Assembly: GCF_019711195.1 (NCBI RefSeq)
Contig: NZ_CP081299.1
Location: 1,984,001-2,048,000, forward strand
Origin: Dyadobacter sp. NIV53
GTDB lineage: Bacteria > Bacteroidota > Bacteroidia > Cytophagales > Spirosomataceae
DNA length: 64,000 bases
Reading direction: 5' to 3'
The number at the start of each line of letters is the position of its first letter. The stretch's first letter is position 1. Below the pieces are notes generated by a model. It had not been told where the DNA came from and did no database searches. It worked only from the letters and a program-made list of their open reading frames with translations. The position numbers were made by a program, and so were the translations under genes. This document shows, piece after piece, positions 53,780 through 63,067 of this stretch.

Positions 53780-55789
53780 TTAGGCAATAGCCGGTAAAGT
53801 GATGACAAATTCGGATCCTTGTCCTTGCCGGCTAGTGACTGTCAGCGTGCCATGATGCCCCTTGGTGATAATATCATAACTCAAACTTAGCCCAAGACCA
53901 GTACCCTCCCCGGTAGGCTTGGTTGTAAAAAAAGGCTGAAAAATTTTGGCTTTTACCGATTCCGGAATACCCATACCATTGTCCCGAACGCGAATCTCAA
54001 CTTGCTTGTCAATGATCTTCGTACTTACCCAAATAGTGGGCTGATAAGCCCCGGATTGTTTCTTTATCTTTTCTGAAACAGTATAGAGAGCATTGTTGTA
54101 CAGGTTCAGCAACACCCGCCCAATTTCCTGCGGCACTATATTAACAAAGTTTAAATACGGGTCAAACTCTGTTTTCAGATCAGAATTGAAAGCTTTATCT
54201 TTGGCAATAAACCCATGATACGCCAATCGCAGATATTCATCAGCCAGAACGTTAAGGTCGGCAGGCTGCCGCTCGCCGGTTCCAGTGCGGGAATGCTCCA
54301 GCATTCCTTTAACTATGCTACTTGCCCGACCACCGTGGTGGATGATCTTTTGGAGATTCTGCTTTAAATCTCCTAGCAGTTCGACTTCCAACTCTGTGTC
54401 ACGATCTAACTTTTGCTGCTCGTCTTCCAGTTCAGTGACTAACTCGACTGATACTTCCGAGAAATTATTGACAAAATTCAACGGGTTCTGGATTTCATGG
54501 GCAATACCAGCCGTGAGTTCTCCCAGACTGGCAAGTTTTTCCTTTTGGATAAGCTGGGCTTGTGTGGCTGTCAGTTCGGTGAGCGCTTTTTCCGCTTTAC
54601 TGCGCTGGCGGTCGATTTCTTCATTCTGCTCATTTAATTGCTGATTAGTCTTGTTCTTTTGCCGGTTAATCCTCAATAAAAATAGTGCGATAAGCCCTAT
54701 GACGCCTAATCCGGTAATCAACAAGTAAGTCCGGATCCGGTTTTGATACCTTTCCTGTTCCGTTATTAGTGCTTGCTGGTTCTGCTGTTCGGCCAAAAGT
54801 AACTTTTGCAACTCCCGAAATTTCTCCGGGCCAAATAAACTGTCACTAACAGCGCGGGCAATCTCCTGATAATAGAAGGCACTGTCTATCTGGTTCTTGA
54901 TTTTATAATGCTTGACCAATAAACTGCTTGCTTTCAGTGTATGTAGCTTAATTTTATCCTGAGCCGTCATCAAGGCCCGGTGTGCATAGTATAAACAGGA
55001 GTCGGTTAGTTGGAGCTTATCAAACAAAGCCGCCATTTCTAACTCATTCATAGAGAGGACATAAGCATTATTCATCTTGTTACCGTAACGAATTGTCAGT
55101 ACTGGTAAAGCCTTCCGAAAATATAGTAAAGCCTGAGATGTATTTCCCTTTAATACCTCTATACGGCCAGAATTTATTAATATCCTCCCCTCCAGTAACC
55201 GGTCGGGAGCTTTGAGGAGTTGCTGATAAGCTTGTTGATTGACGAGTTGAGCAGAGTCCAACAGGCCTAATTTAATATATGAATTTGCTATGTTAGGCAG
55301 CACAAATGCTATATGTTTTGGCGCGGATATCTCTTTAGCAATTGCCAGGGTTTGAAAAAAATACGCAAGCGCCTGTCTATTTTCCCCCAGATCGCCATAA
55401 ATACTTCCGATATTGTTTAACGTGCCCCATTCTGCCAGCCGGTGATGGGCAGTCCTGGCCATTTTCAGGATTTCAAATTCAGAAGCGAGCGCTTTAGGCA
55501 GGTTCCCTCTGTATCGAATCATTCCTGAAAGCGTCGACGCTGCCCGCATATGGCCAACAGTATAATTGGCCCGCTGAGCCAGTTTAATCGCTTCCTCAAT
55601 AATCAGTATGCTCGAATCGGGCCACTTGTCAGAGTAAACGTTAGCCAGCTGGATCATCGTCAGTATCCGGCTCGTATCTGGTTGTTTTTTTGTTAATTGG
55701 CTCGTAAGGCTATCAATCTGGAAACGCTGTCCGTTTGCGGCAGATACCAAAAATGTCCACAGTAACAATGAGGTACAAAATCCTTTCAT
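53780..55789 (-). CDS. Sensor histidine kinase with TPR sensor (array member 5)
   Basis: 669 aa. Signal peptide (FCTSLLLWTFLVSAANGQ), then about seven tetratricopeptide-like repeats (residues 30-330, including GDLGENRQALAYFFQTLAIA and KGNTSQALLYFRKALPVL), one membrane helix (ILITGLGVIGLIALFLLRI-like, near 360) and a coiled coil. His is near residue 427, and the HATPase has RDNGMGIPESV and GEGTGLGLSLSYDI. It differs from its siblings at DNGMG and at the dimerisation helix (LEDEQQKLDRDTELEVELLG). Spacing is 4 bp to each neighbour. Confidence 0.93.
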   Translation of the reverse strand: MKGFCTSLLLWTFLVSAANGQRFQIDSLTSQLTKKQPDTSRILTMIQLANVYSDKWPDSSILIIEEAIKLAQRANYTVGHMRAASTLSGMIRYRGNLPKALASEFEILKMARTAHHRLAEWGTLNNIGSIYGDLGENRQALAYFFQTLAIAKEISAPKHIAFVLPNIANSYIKLGLLDSAQLVNQQAYQQLLKAPDRLLEGRILINSGRIEVLKGNTSQALLYFRKALPVLTIRYGNKMNNAYVLSMNELEMAALFDKLQLTDSCLYYAHRALMTAQDKIKLHTLKASSLLVKHYKIKNQIDSAFYYQEIARAVSDSLFGPEKFRELQKLLLAEQQNQQALITEQERYQNRIRTYLLITGLGVIGLIALFLLRINRQKNKTNQQLNEQNEEIDRQRSKAEKALTELTATQAQLIQKEKLASLGELTAGIAHEIQNPLNFVNNFSEVSVELVTELEDEQQKLDRDTELEVELLGDLKQNLQKIIHHGGRASSIVKGMLEHSRTGTGERQPADLNVLADEYLRLAYHGFIAKDKAFNSDLKTEFDPYLNFVNIVPQEIGRVLLNLYNNALYTVSEKIKKQSGAYQPTIWVSTKIIDKQVEIRVRDNGMGIPESVKAKIFQPFFTTKPTGEGTGLGLSLSYDIITKGHHGTLTVTSRQGQGSEFVITLPAIA

Positions 55790-55793
55790 AAAT

Positions 55794-58343
55794 TCAGACT
55801 AATGGTAGTTCGACAATAAATTCAGTCCCTTTATGCTCAATACTATTTACTGTCATAGAGCCGCCATGGCCCTTGGTCACAATATCATAACTCAAGCTCA
55901 ATCCCAGTCCTGTACCTTCACCCGTAGGTTTGGTCGTGAAAAAAGGCTGGAAAATCTTGGCTTTTACTGATTCTGAAATGCCAGTACCATTGTCCCGAAC
56001 GCGAATCTCAACCTGGTTATCAAGTAGTTTGGTACTTACCCAAACAGTGGGCTGACCATCCAGCCCCTGCACTTTGCCCAGAGCCCACCGCTCCTTCACG
56101 GCATAAAAGGCATTGTTGTACAAATTCAGCAAAACACGTCCCATTTCCTGAGGCACAACATCGATCTTACCCAGATCAGGATCGAAATCAGTTGCCAGTT
56201 CGCAATTGAACCGACCGGCCGACTCGTTCTTATCCCTGGCAATGATTCCATGATAAGCCAATCGCAGGTACTCGTCGGCTAAGGCATTAAAATCTGTAGG
56301 CTGCCGCTCGCCGGTGCCGGTACGGGAATGCTCCAGCATACCCCTGACAATACTGCTGGCCCGACCGCCGTGGTAGCCGATCTTTTTCAGGTTTTGAGCC
56401 AGGTCCTCGGCAATGGCCAGTACATCTTCTTTGTGACCAGCCAGGGCTTCTTCCTTTAATTCTTCGACCAAATCTGCACTTACCTCCGAGAAGTTATTCA
56501 CGAAGTTTAGCGGGTTCTGGATTTCATGGGCGATACCTGCCGTGAGTTCGCCCAGACTTGCTAATTTCTCTTTTTGGATGAGTTGGGTTTGGGTGACTCT
56601 CAGTTCGCCGAGTGCGCTTTCCGCTTTGCCTCGCTGGCGATCTATTTCCTCTTTTTGGCGGTGAAGTAAAGTATTAGCTTTTTGCTTATGTTGGTTGTTA
56701 CGGTAGAATATGGCAGCCAGGACCAGCGCTGAGAACAAGGCGGCTGCAATACTAAAAAGCCACCATCGCTGATTTTGGTTTTCTTTCTCCTTTACCAACC
56801 GTGCCTGTTCCAGGCGATTTTTTTCCTGATCGCTTTTTTGGACAAGAGATTGAATTTCCATTTCAGCCAAACGATTTGAAGTATTTTGCTTCTCAGTTTC
56901 TTTCTGAAATTCGTTTTGAATCTTAAGATATTTGAATGCCTCGGAGAGGTTGTTCAAGCTATCATAGTTTTCAAATAGCAACTGACTTACTTTTTGCGTT
57001 ACAAATGGCCCATCACCAGAACTTCCGTCAGAGGCTTTTTCATAGCTTCGTAAGCCATATTTGATACTTTCTTTGATATTACCAATCTTTTGATAACACT
57101 GGGCAATATACATGTTAAAGTAAAAAGCCATACTTCTAACCCCCAAACCGCTATCAACTTCGATAGCCTGTTCGAAATTCAATATAGCCTCCTGATATTT
57201 CTGCTTCCCCATCAAAATCTGCCCAAGTGCATCATAGTGCTGTGCTAAATCTTTTTTATTTTGGTCAGAATCAGGAGAAGTATCCACTATTTTTTTTGCC
57301 TTCTCAACATATTGGATAGCTTCGTTAAACCTTTTTAATTTTGTCATTATAAAAGCTACTTTGTGATAAACCCACGGTAAGTTTGCTCTATCGTTGATTG
57401 CTTCGGCTATTGCTTTTTCCTGGAGATAATAATCCAGTGCTTTATTTGGCACGTCTAATGAATAAGCATAGGTGTTGCCTAATCCTTCGAGGATAACTTG
57501 TCTAAGTTGCTGTTCTCCTAACCGCTCCAATAGTAAATTCGCCTTTGAGGTTGATCCAAAAAACAAGGGCAAATCTTTTTTCGCAAAATAAAAATTTGCA
57601 ACACCATGATGAATTAAGGCAATTTCCCGATTGTCTGGATTGCCGGTTATAAACTTGTTTACTTTTCCTTCGGCTAATTTGGCCTCCTGTGTCTGTCCAT
57701 TTTTTTCTAAAAAATAACTTTTGTAGGCTAATACGTAATAAGCTGTCATGGGTTGTCTGGCTTCCAGAAATTTCTTAAATGATTTCTCCACATAAGTCAT
57801 ACTTGAATCAACCTTTTTTAAAACACGATAATTGTAACTAAGAAGGAGAAGAATATTTGCGGCGATTTCTGCATCAGAATTTTGCTCAAAGTAGGCTAAT
57901 GCGGCCATTAACTCTTTGTTCGATTTTTCAACATCCGTATTTTGTGAATCTATAAGATTCAGGCTCTTCTCAGGAACAGGCTCGTGCCTGTCTACATAAA
58001 ACCAAATAGCCTTATAATTGTAATAAAACCCCAAAAAAGATTCATCATTGAGTTCTCTCATAGTCGTTAAATAAAGCCCTTCACCGTTGAGGAAACTAAG
58101 CTTTTTTGCCAAAGCACGAGCTTCTTTGGTTGCAATTAATCCACGTTTAAATTGCAAATCCCTAAAGCAAACCTGAGCGAGATTATAAAGCCGTACCACT
58201 CGTAATGTATCGGCAGCAGACCGTTTATTCAACAACAATTGAATACTGTCAATTTTGGCAGTGTATGGCTTAACAACCGTTTGAGCCTGCACATACCTTG
58301 CACACAAGAAAACAAGCAGAAATGCAATGAGATTAATTTTCAT
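55794..58343 (-). CDS. Sensor histidine kinase with TPR sensor (array member 4)
   Basis: 849 aa. Signal peptide (LIAFLLVFLCARYVQAQ), TPR-type repeats over residues 40-480 (LFFGSTSKANLLLERLGEQQ, GKQKYQEAILNFEQAIEVDS), one membrane helix (WWLFSIAAALFSALVLAAIF near 535), the coiled coil KEEIDRQRGKAESALGELRV, a HisKA His near 604 and a complete HATPase. The sensor half is close in kind to member 2 (60526-63042), which shares the LQFKRGLI-type start and RNNQHKQKANTLLHRQKEEI. One base separates it from its upstream neighbour's stop. Confidence 0.93.
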   Translation of the reverse strand: MKINLIAFLLVFLCARYVQAQTVVKPYTAKIDSIQLLLNKRSAADTLRVVRLYNLAQVCFRDLQFKRGLIATKEARALAKKLSFLNGEGLYLTTMRELNDESFLGFYYNYKAIWFYVDRHEPVPEKSLNLIDSQNTDVEKSNKELMAALAYFEQNSDAEIAANILLLLSYNYRVLKKVDSSMTYVEKSFKKFLEARQPMTAYYVLAYKSYFLEKNGQTQEAKLAEGKVNKFITGNPDNREIALIHHGVANFYFAKKDLPLFFGSTSKANLLLERLGEQQLRQVILEGLGNTYAYSLDVPNKALDYYLQEKAIAEAINDRANLPWVYHKVAFIMTKLKRFNEAIQYVEKAKKIVDTSPDSDQNKKDLAQHYDALGQILMGKQKYQEAILNFEQAIEVDSGLGVRSMAFYFNMYIAQCYQKIGNIKESIKYGLRSYEKASDGSSGDGPFVTQKVSQLLFENYDSLNNLSEAFKYLKIQNEFQKETEKQNTSNRLAEMEIQSLVQKSDQEKNRLEQARLVKEKENQNQRWWLFSIAAALFSALVLAAIFYRNNQHKQKANTLLHRQKEEIDRQRGKAESALGELRVTQTQLIQKEKLASLGELTAGIAHEIQNPLNFVNNFSEVSADLVEELKEEALAGHKEDVLAIAEDLAQNLKKIGYHGGRASSIVRGMLEHSRTGTGERQPTDFNALADEYLRLAYHGIIARDKNESAGRFNCELATDFDPDLGKIDVVPQEMGRVLLNLYNNAFYAVKERWALGKVQGLDGQPTVWVSTKLLDNQVEIRVRDNGTGISESVKAKIFQPFFTTKPTGEGTGLGLSLSYDIVTKGHGGSMTVNSIEHKGTEFIVELPLV

Positions 58344-58344
58344 T

Positions 58345-60513
58345 TTATAAAATATTGATAGGTAATTTTATAATAAAAGTAGTTCCGTCGCCTTCGACAG
58401 AGTTTAACTCAATTGTTCCACCGTGTCCTTTTGTAATAATATCATAACTTAGGCTCAGTCCCAGTCCTGTCCCTTCGCCCGTGGGTTTGGTCGTAAAAAA
58501 AGGCTGGAAAATCTTGGCTTTTACCCATTCCGGAATACCTGTCCCATTATCACGAACGCGAATCTCAACGTGTTTGTCAACCAGCTTCGTACTCACCCAA
58601 ACAGTTGGCTGATAATCCAACCCCCGCCCTTTGCCCAGAGCCCCACGCTCTTTCACAGCATAAAATGCATTGTTGTACAGGTTTAGTAAAACACGTCCCA
58701 TTTCCTGCGGCACGACATTAACCCGGCTTAAATTCGGGTCGAAGTCAGTTTTGAGATCCGCATTGAAAGTTTGGTCCTTAGCCGGATCGCCGGGGATGCG
58801 GCCTTCCGACCGTCTCAGTCCGTGATAGGCCAATCTCAGATACTCGTCTGCCAGGGCATTAAGGTCCGTAGGTTGCCGTTCGCCGGTACCCGTGCGGGAA
58901 TGCTCCAGCATGCCTTTAACAATACTGCTGGCGCGGCCGCCGTGATGGCTGATTTTTTGCAGGTTTTGAGCGAGGTCGTCGGCAATGGCCAACACGTCGT
59001 CAGTATGTCCAGCTAAGGCTTCTTCCTTTAATTCTTCAACTAAATCGTTACTCACTTCTGAGAAGTTATTGACAAAGTTTAATGGGTTTTGAATTTCATG
59101 GGCGATGCCTGCGGTGAGTTCACCCAGACTGGCGAGTTTCTCTTTTTGAATGAGTTGGGTCTGGGAGGCCTTTAGTTCTGTCGTTCTGGCTTCTACCTGT
59201 TGTTCAAGCAGTTGGTTTTGAGTTTCTAAAATTGCCCGCTTCTCCTCAGTCATTCTCACTATCGCGTCCGCCTTGTTCCTTACCTCGGTAAGAATCTCTT
59301 TAAACCGAAGAGCAATATAGATCAGAAACGAAATCGGTAAGCCGAGCAAGAGAATAGTGTACAACAGATTAAAATCGAAACTTATGTTAGTAAAGACGAA
59401 GACCGCATATACCGAAGCAGACACAAAAGTGCTTAAAGCTCCGACGACTATTGCCCATTGAGCGCCATGCAGTCGTTTCCAGGAGGATATTATTAAATAC
59501 AAAATGGATATTTGCTGGGCAAGGATAGCAACGGAGATAACCGAGTCATCGGCTACGTATCTATCCAGTTCAGCTCCGGCAATAGATGCCAGGATCAATA
59601 GGGTAGACCAACGGCGCTTGATTCGATAGCCGAAAATATTCATCAAAGCCAGCATCACCAGACTTAACGTTAGCCACGCACAAATGATGATAATAAAGAA
59701 TTGCCCGAAAAAAACAGTGAACGACGAATTGACAAAAAAAAGCAGGCGGCCCAGATTTGAAATTGAAGCAAACGTTCCGACAGCGGCCAGCAACCGTATT
59801 GTATGTTTTTCTGCGAAATTCAGCCAGGATAATAACCAGAAACAGATCGTTACAAGAAGCCATGTGACGAACCATAAAGTGGCGTATCCTACATCTGTCT
59901 TGAGAAGGGATAGTGCAATTGAAGAATTATTCGGACCGGCTAGCTGAACAATCAGTCTTGTGCCTTCGAATATTTCTGACTTTAGTTTTGGTCCCGAATA
60001 ATAGGAAAATGGAGATACATAATCCACCATATGAACAGCGACCAGATGGACTTGTCCGGGAACCAGCTGTATGGGAATGGAGGGCTGATAGATGAAGTAG
60101 TGATCCTTGTAAGGTTGTCCGTTCGTACCGGTATTACCAAAAGAGGCCAACCGCCGACCATCCACATACACTTCTGTGGCAACCCAGCTCCCGTTCTGAG
60201 CCTGTAATGACATGCCATTAAATGTAGAATCCAGCCTCAATTTCAGTCGGAACCAGCCTTCAAATCTTCCGTTTTTATCTGCGTCTTTGGCGGATATGTC
60301 GACTGGTTTAAAGCTGCGCCAGTTGGCTGAATTCGTGTTTGATTTGGCCCAGTCCGGGTTATGGCCTGCTTTGAAAACCCAGCCCTGCATTGCTGACAGA
60401 TTAATGAGTTGATCGGAATTAAACATTTTCGTGGTCAGCGTCAGCGTAGTATCCTGAGCCAACACCTGGATCAAACTCAATCCCAAAAAGAAACTAGTAA
60501 GTATAGTTTTCAT
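58345..60513 (-). CDS. Sensor histidine kinase with 7TMR-DISM sensor (array member 3)
   Basis: 722 aa. Signal peptide (ILTSFFLGLSLIQVLAQ), a periplasmic jelly-roll sensor (WVFKAGHNPDWAKSNTNSAN, VATEVYVDGRRLASFG), seven membrane helices (about 205-400), the coiled coil QLLEQQVEARTTELKASQTQ, a HisKA His near 470 and an HATPase with RDNGTGIPEWVKAK. The catalytic half carries an insert before the ATPase domain (GLRRSEGRIPGDPAKDQTF), partly shared with member 1 (MRRSGDPAKDKSG). The sensor resembles that of member 6. Confidence 0.93.
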   Translation of the reverse strand: MKTILTSFFLGLSLIQVLAQDTTLTLTTKMFNSDQLINLSAMQGWVFKAGHNPDWAKSNTNSANWRSFKPVDISAKDADKNGRFEGWFRLKLRLDSTFNGMSLQAQNGSWVATEVYVDGRRLASFGNTGTNGQPYKDHYFIYQPSIPIQLVPGQVHLVAVHMVDYVSPFSYYSGPKLKSEIFEGTRLIVQLAGPNNSSIALSLLKTDVGYATLWFVTWLLVTICFWLLSWLNFAEKHTIRLLAAVGTFASISNLGRLLFFVNSSFTVFFGQFFIIIICAWLTLSLVMLALMNIFGYRIKRRWSTLLILASIAGAELDRYVADDSVISVAILAQQISILYLIISSWKRLHGAQWAIVVGALSTFVSASVYAVFVFTNISFDFNLLYTILLLGLPISFLIYIALRFKEILTEVRNKADAIVRMTEEKRAILETQNQLLEQQVEARTTELKASQTQLIQKEKLASLGELTAGIAHEIQNPLNFVNNFSEVSNDLVEELKEEALAGHTDDVLAIADDLAQNLQKISHHGGRASSIVKGMLEHSRTGTGERQPTDLNALADEYLRLAYHGLRRSEGRIPGDPAKDQTFNADLKTDFDPNLSRVNVVPQEMGRVLLNLYNNAFYAVKERGALGKGRGLDYQPTVWVSTKLVDKHVEIRVRDNGTGIPEWVKAKIFQPFFTTKPTGEGTGLGLSLSYDIITKGHGGTIELNSVEGDGTTFIIKLPINIL

Positions 60514-60525
60514 GGATATATTGAT

Positions 60526-63042
60526 TTATACAATAGGCAATCGAATCAAAAACTCGGTTGTACTCTCTACCTCACTCTCCACAGTGAGCGTTCCGCCGTG
60601 CCCCTTAGTGACTACATCATAACTTAGGGACAGACCTAAACCAGTTCCTTCACCAGTAGGCTTGGTAGTGAAAAAAGGCTGAAAAATTTTGTCTATTACC
60701 GATTCGGGAATACCACTACCATTGTCCCGAACGCGAATCTCCACTTTATTATCAAGCAGTTTTGTACTGACCCAAACAGTTGGCTGATAATCCAACCCTT
60801 GCCCTTTGCCCAAAGCCCCACGCTCCTTCACAGCGTAAAATGCATTATTGTATAGATTCAAAAGTACCCGCCCAACCTCCTGCGGAACGACGTTAACCTT
60901 ACCTAAATCATGGTCAAACCCAGTTACCAACTCGCAGTTGAAGGAATTATCCTTTGCTTTAAGTCCGTGATAGGCAATCTTGAGATATTCATCACAAAGT
61001 GCATTCAGATCGGTAGGGCGCTTTTCACCCGAACCACTTCGCGAATGTTCCAACATACCCTTAACAATGTTACTGGCGCGTCCGCCGTGGTGCGTGATCT
61101 TTTGAAGATTTTGCGCCAGGTCGTCAGCAATCGCCAACACATCATCCGTATGGCCGGCCAAAGCTTCTTGCTTTAATTCTTCAACTAAATCTGTACTTAC
61201 TTCGGAGAAGTTGTTGACGAAGTTTAGTGGATTTTGAATTTCGTGGGCAATGCCGGCGGTCAGTTCGCCGAGACTCGCTAGTTTCTCTTTCTGAATCAGT
61301 TGGGTTTGTGTTGCTTTCAGGTCGGTTAATGCATTTTCGACCTTGCTTCGCTGGTGATCGATTTCTTCTTTTTGGCGATGTAACAGCATGTTGGCCAGTT
61401 GCTTTTGACGGTTGTTGCGATATAGTACGAGTAGCACCACAAATACCGAAATCAAAATGCCTGAGGCTGTGATCAGCCACCAGCGCTGGTTTTGATTTTC
61501 TGCTTCTTTTATTAGCTTTTCGCGTTCCAAAGCAGCCTTTTCCTGCTCGCTCTTTTGAACAATACCTTCTATTTCGGCCATTGAAGAACGACCGGCAAGA
61601 TCTTGCTCATCATTTGCCTTCATAATAGCTCGGTATCTTTTGAGGTATTCGTACGCCTTCATCGGTTGTCCCGCTTTTTCATAAGCCTCGCTCAGCAATA
61701 AACTGGATTTTATTGGTAGCTCCTGCATCATGATGTTGGATGAGCCTGCATACGCCAGTTCTCCGTAGGCGATACTTTCCTTGAAATTTCCTAATGCCAA
61801 ATAACACTGCCCTATATAGAGATTCGCGAAATCAAAACCATTTTTGGCTTTATTCGTCTTGTTATAGACTGCATTGGCAAGATGGAAATGCGGAATAGCT
61901 TCCTGGGGATTTCCTTGATACATGAGTATCTCTCCCCGGGACTCATGATCAAAATACTCATTTTTATACTTCCACTTATTCGCTATTTCATTGTATTGTT
62001 TGATATAAAGATTTGCCTCGTCGAAATTTTTTAATTTAATACTCAAATAGGTGAGGTTAGTGAAGACATAAATAGCTGAAAGAGGATAATTTTTGATGTG
62101 GTCCAACAAGGGTATCGCTTTGGCATAGTAAGCAGCAGATTTTTTATACATAGTTAATGCGTTAAATGCATAGCCAATGCTTATCAGGACCTCCGGAGCA
62201 AACTGTGTTTCACCTGATTGTTCAAGCAGAGCGTTGGCTTTGAAAAGATATTCAAGCCCAAGAGCCTGTTGATTTTGCGTGGAATATATGGTTCCCAGCA
62301 AGTGACTGAGCAGAGCCTTATCTCTGACATCTTTTTGTTGAACAAGCGTACGTACGAGTTGTGTTTCTACGGCTTTCGCTTCTTTCACTTTTTGAATCCT
62401 ATTCAAGGTCCTCATTTTCGACGTCAGCAAGCAAAATTCAAGGTTGGGATGGTTGATTTTTTGGAAGAGTTGAAGTGCGCGGTCTGCATAGATTAAAGAC
62501 TTATCATATTCTTTTGTTCGTGAATACATTTCACGAATAATCTGACAAAGCATTGCAGTCAATTCCACGTCCTGTTGTTGCTCAGCATAGTTGAGCGCTG
62601 CAAAGAGTTCTGCACCGGCTTTATTCCAATTTACCGGAACCAGATCATTGAGTATCATTCTTTTGACTATTTCCTTTTCACCAATACGCTCATAAAACCA
62701 ACGCGTTTGTATTTCAAAATAAAATGATAGCGGTGTGCCTGAATTCATTACAGATAATGCACGTAAATACAAACCTTCACCTCGGCGGTAATTGATTTTT
62801 TGAGCAACCTTACGTGCCTCTTTGGTGTTTATAATTCCTCGTTTATATTGCAAATCATAAAAGCAAAAACGAGCGAGTGTGTTCAGTAAGTTGACTCTTA
62901 CAGTATCTTCTTTTGGATGGGTGTTTACAAGGTGCTGAAGGCTGTCAAGAGAGACTACCTCGGGAGTGGGAGCCATCTGCGCATAAGCTGGGAATTGAAA
63001 AACCAAAATGGAAAACAGCAGTATTAAAACAAAGCTTTTCAT
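60526..63042 (-). CDS. Sensor histidine kinase with TPR sensor (array member 2)
   Basis: 838 aa from ATG 63042 (MKSFVLILLFSILVFQFPAY, signal peptide); the ATG at 63108 adds 22 unlikely residues and overlaps the preceding gene. TPR-like repeats fill residues 30-470 (TQNQQALGLEYLFKANALLE, YQGNPQEAIPHFHLANAVYN), then a membrane helix (WWLITASGILISVFVVLLVL), the coiled coil HRQKEEIDHQRSKVENALTD, a HisKA His near 593 and a full HATPase (RDNGSGIPESVIDKIFQPFF). Orthodox catalytic residues are present. Spacing is 12 bp to the next gene. Confidence 0.93.
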   Translation of the reverse strand: MKSFVLILLFSILVFQFPAYAQMAPTPEVVSLDSLQHLVNTHPKEDTVRVNLLNTLARFCFYDLQYKRGIINTKEARKVAQKINYRRGEGLYLRALSVMNSGTPLSFYFEIQTRWFYERIGEKEIVKRMILNDLVPVNWNKAGAELFAALNYAEQQQDVELTAMLCQIIREMYSRTKEYDKSLIYADRALQLFQKINHPNLEFCLLTSKMRTLNRIQKVKEAKAVETQLVRTLVQQKDVRDKALLSHLLGTIYSTQNQQALGLEYLFKANALLEQSGETQFAPEVLISIGYAFNALTMYKKSAAYYAKAIPLLDHIKNYPLSAIYVFTNLTYLSIKLKNFDEANLYIKQYNEIANKWKYKNEYFDHESRGEILMYQGNPQEAIPHFHLANAVYNKTNKAKNGFDFANLYIGQCYLALGNFKESIAYGELAYAGSSNIMMQELPIKSSLLLSEAYEKAGQPMKAYEYLKRYRAIMKANDEQDLAGRSSMAEIEGIVQKSEQEKAALEREKLIKEAENQNQRWWLITASGILISVFVVLLVLYRNNRQKQLANMLLHRQKEEIDHQRSKVENALTDLKATQTQLIQKEKLASLGELTAGIAHEIQNPLNFVNNFSEVSTDLVEELKQEALAGHTDDVLAIADDLAQNLQKITHHGGRASNIVKGMLEHSRSGSGEKRPTDLNALCDEYLKIAYHGLKAKDNSFNCELVTGFDHDLGKVNVVPQEVGRVLLNLYNNAFYAVKERGALGKGQGLDYQPTVWVSTKLLDNKVEIRVRDNGSGIPESVIDKIFQPFFTTKPTGEGTGLGLSLSYDVVTKGHGGTLTVESEVESTTEFLIRLPIV

Positions 63043-63067
63043 GTCAGCAGGATTCAGGATTGGTTTA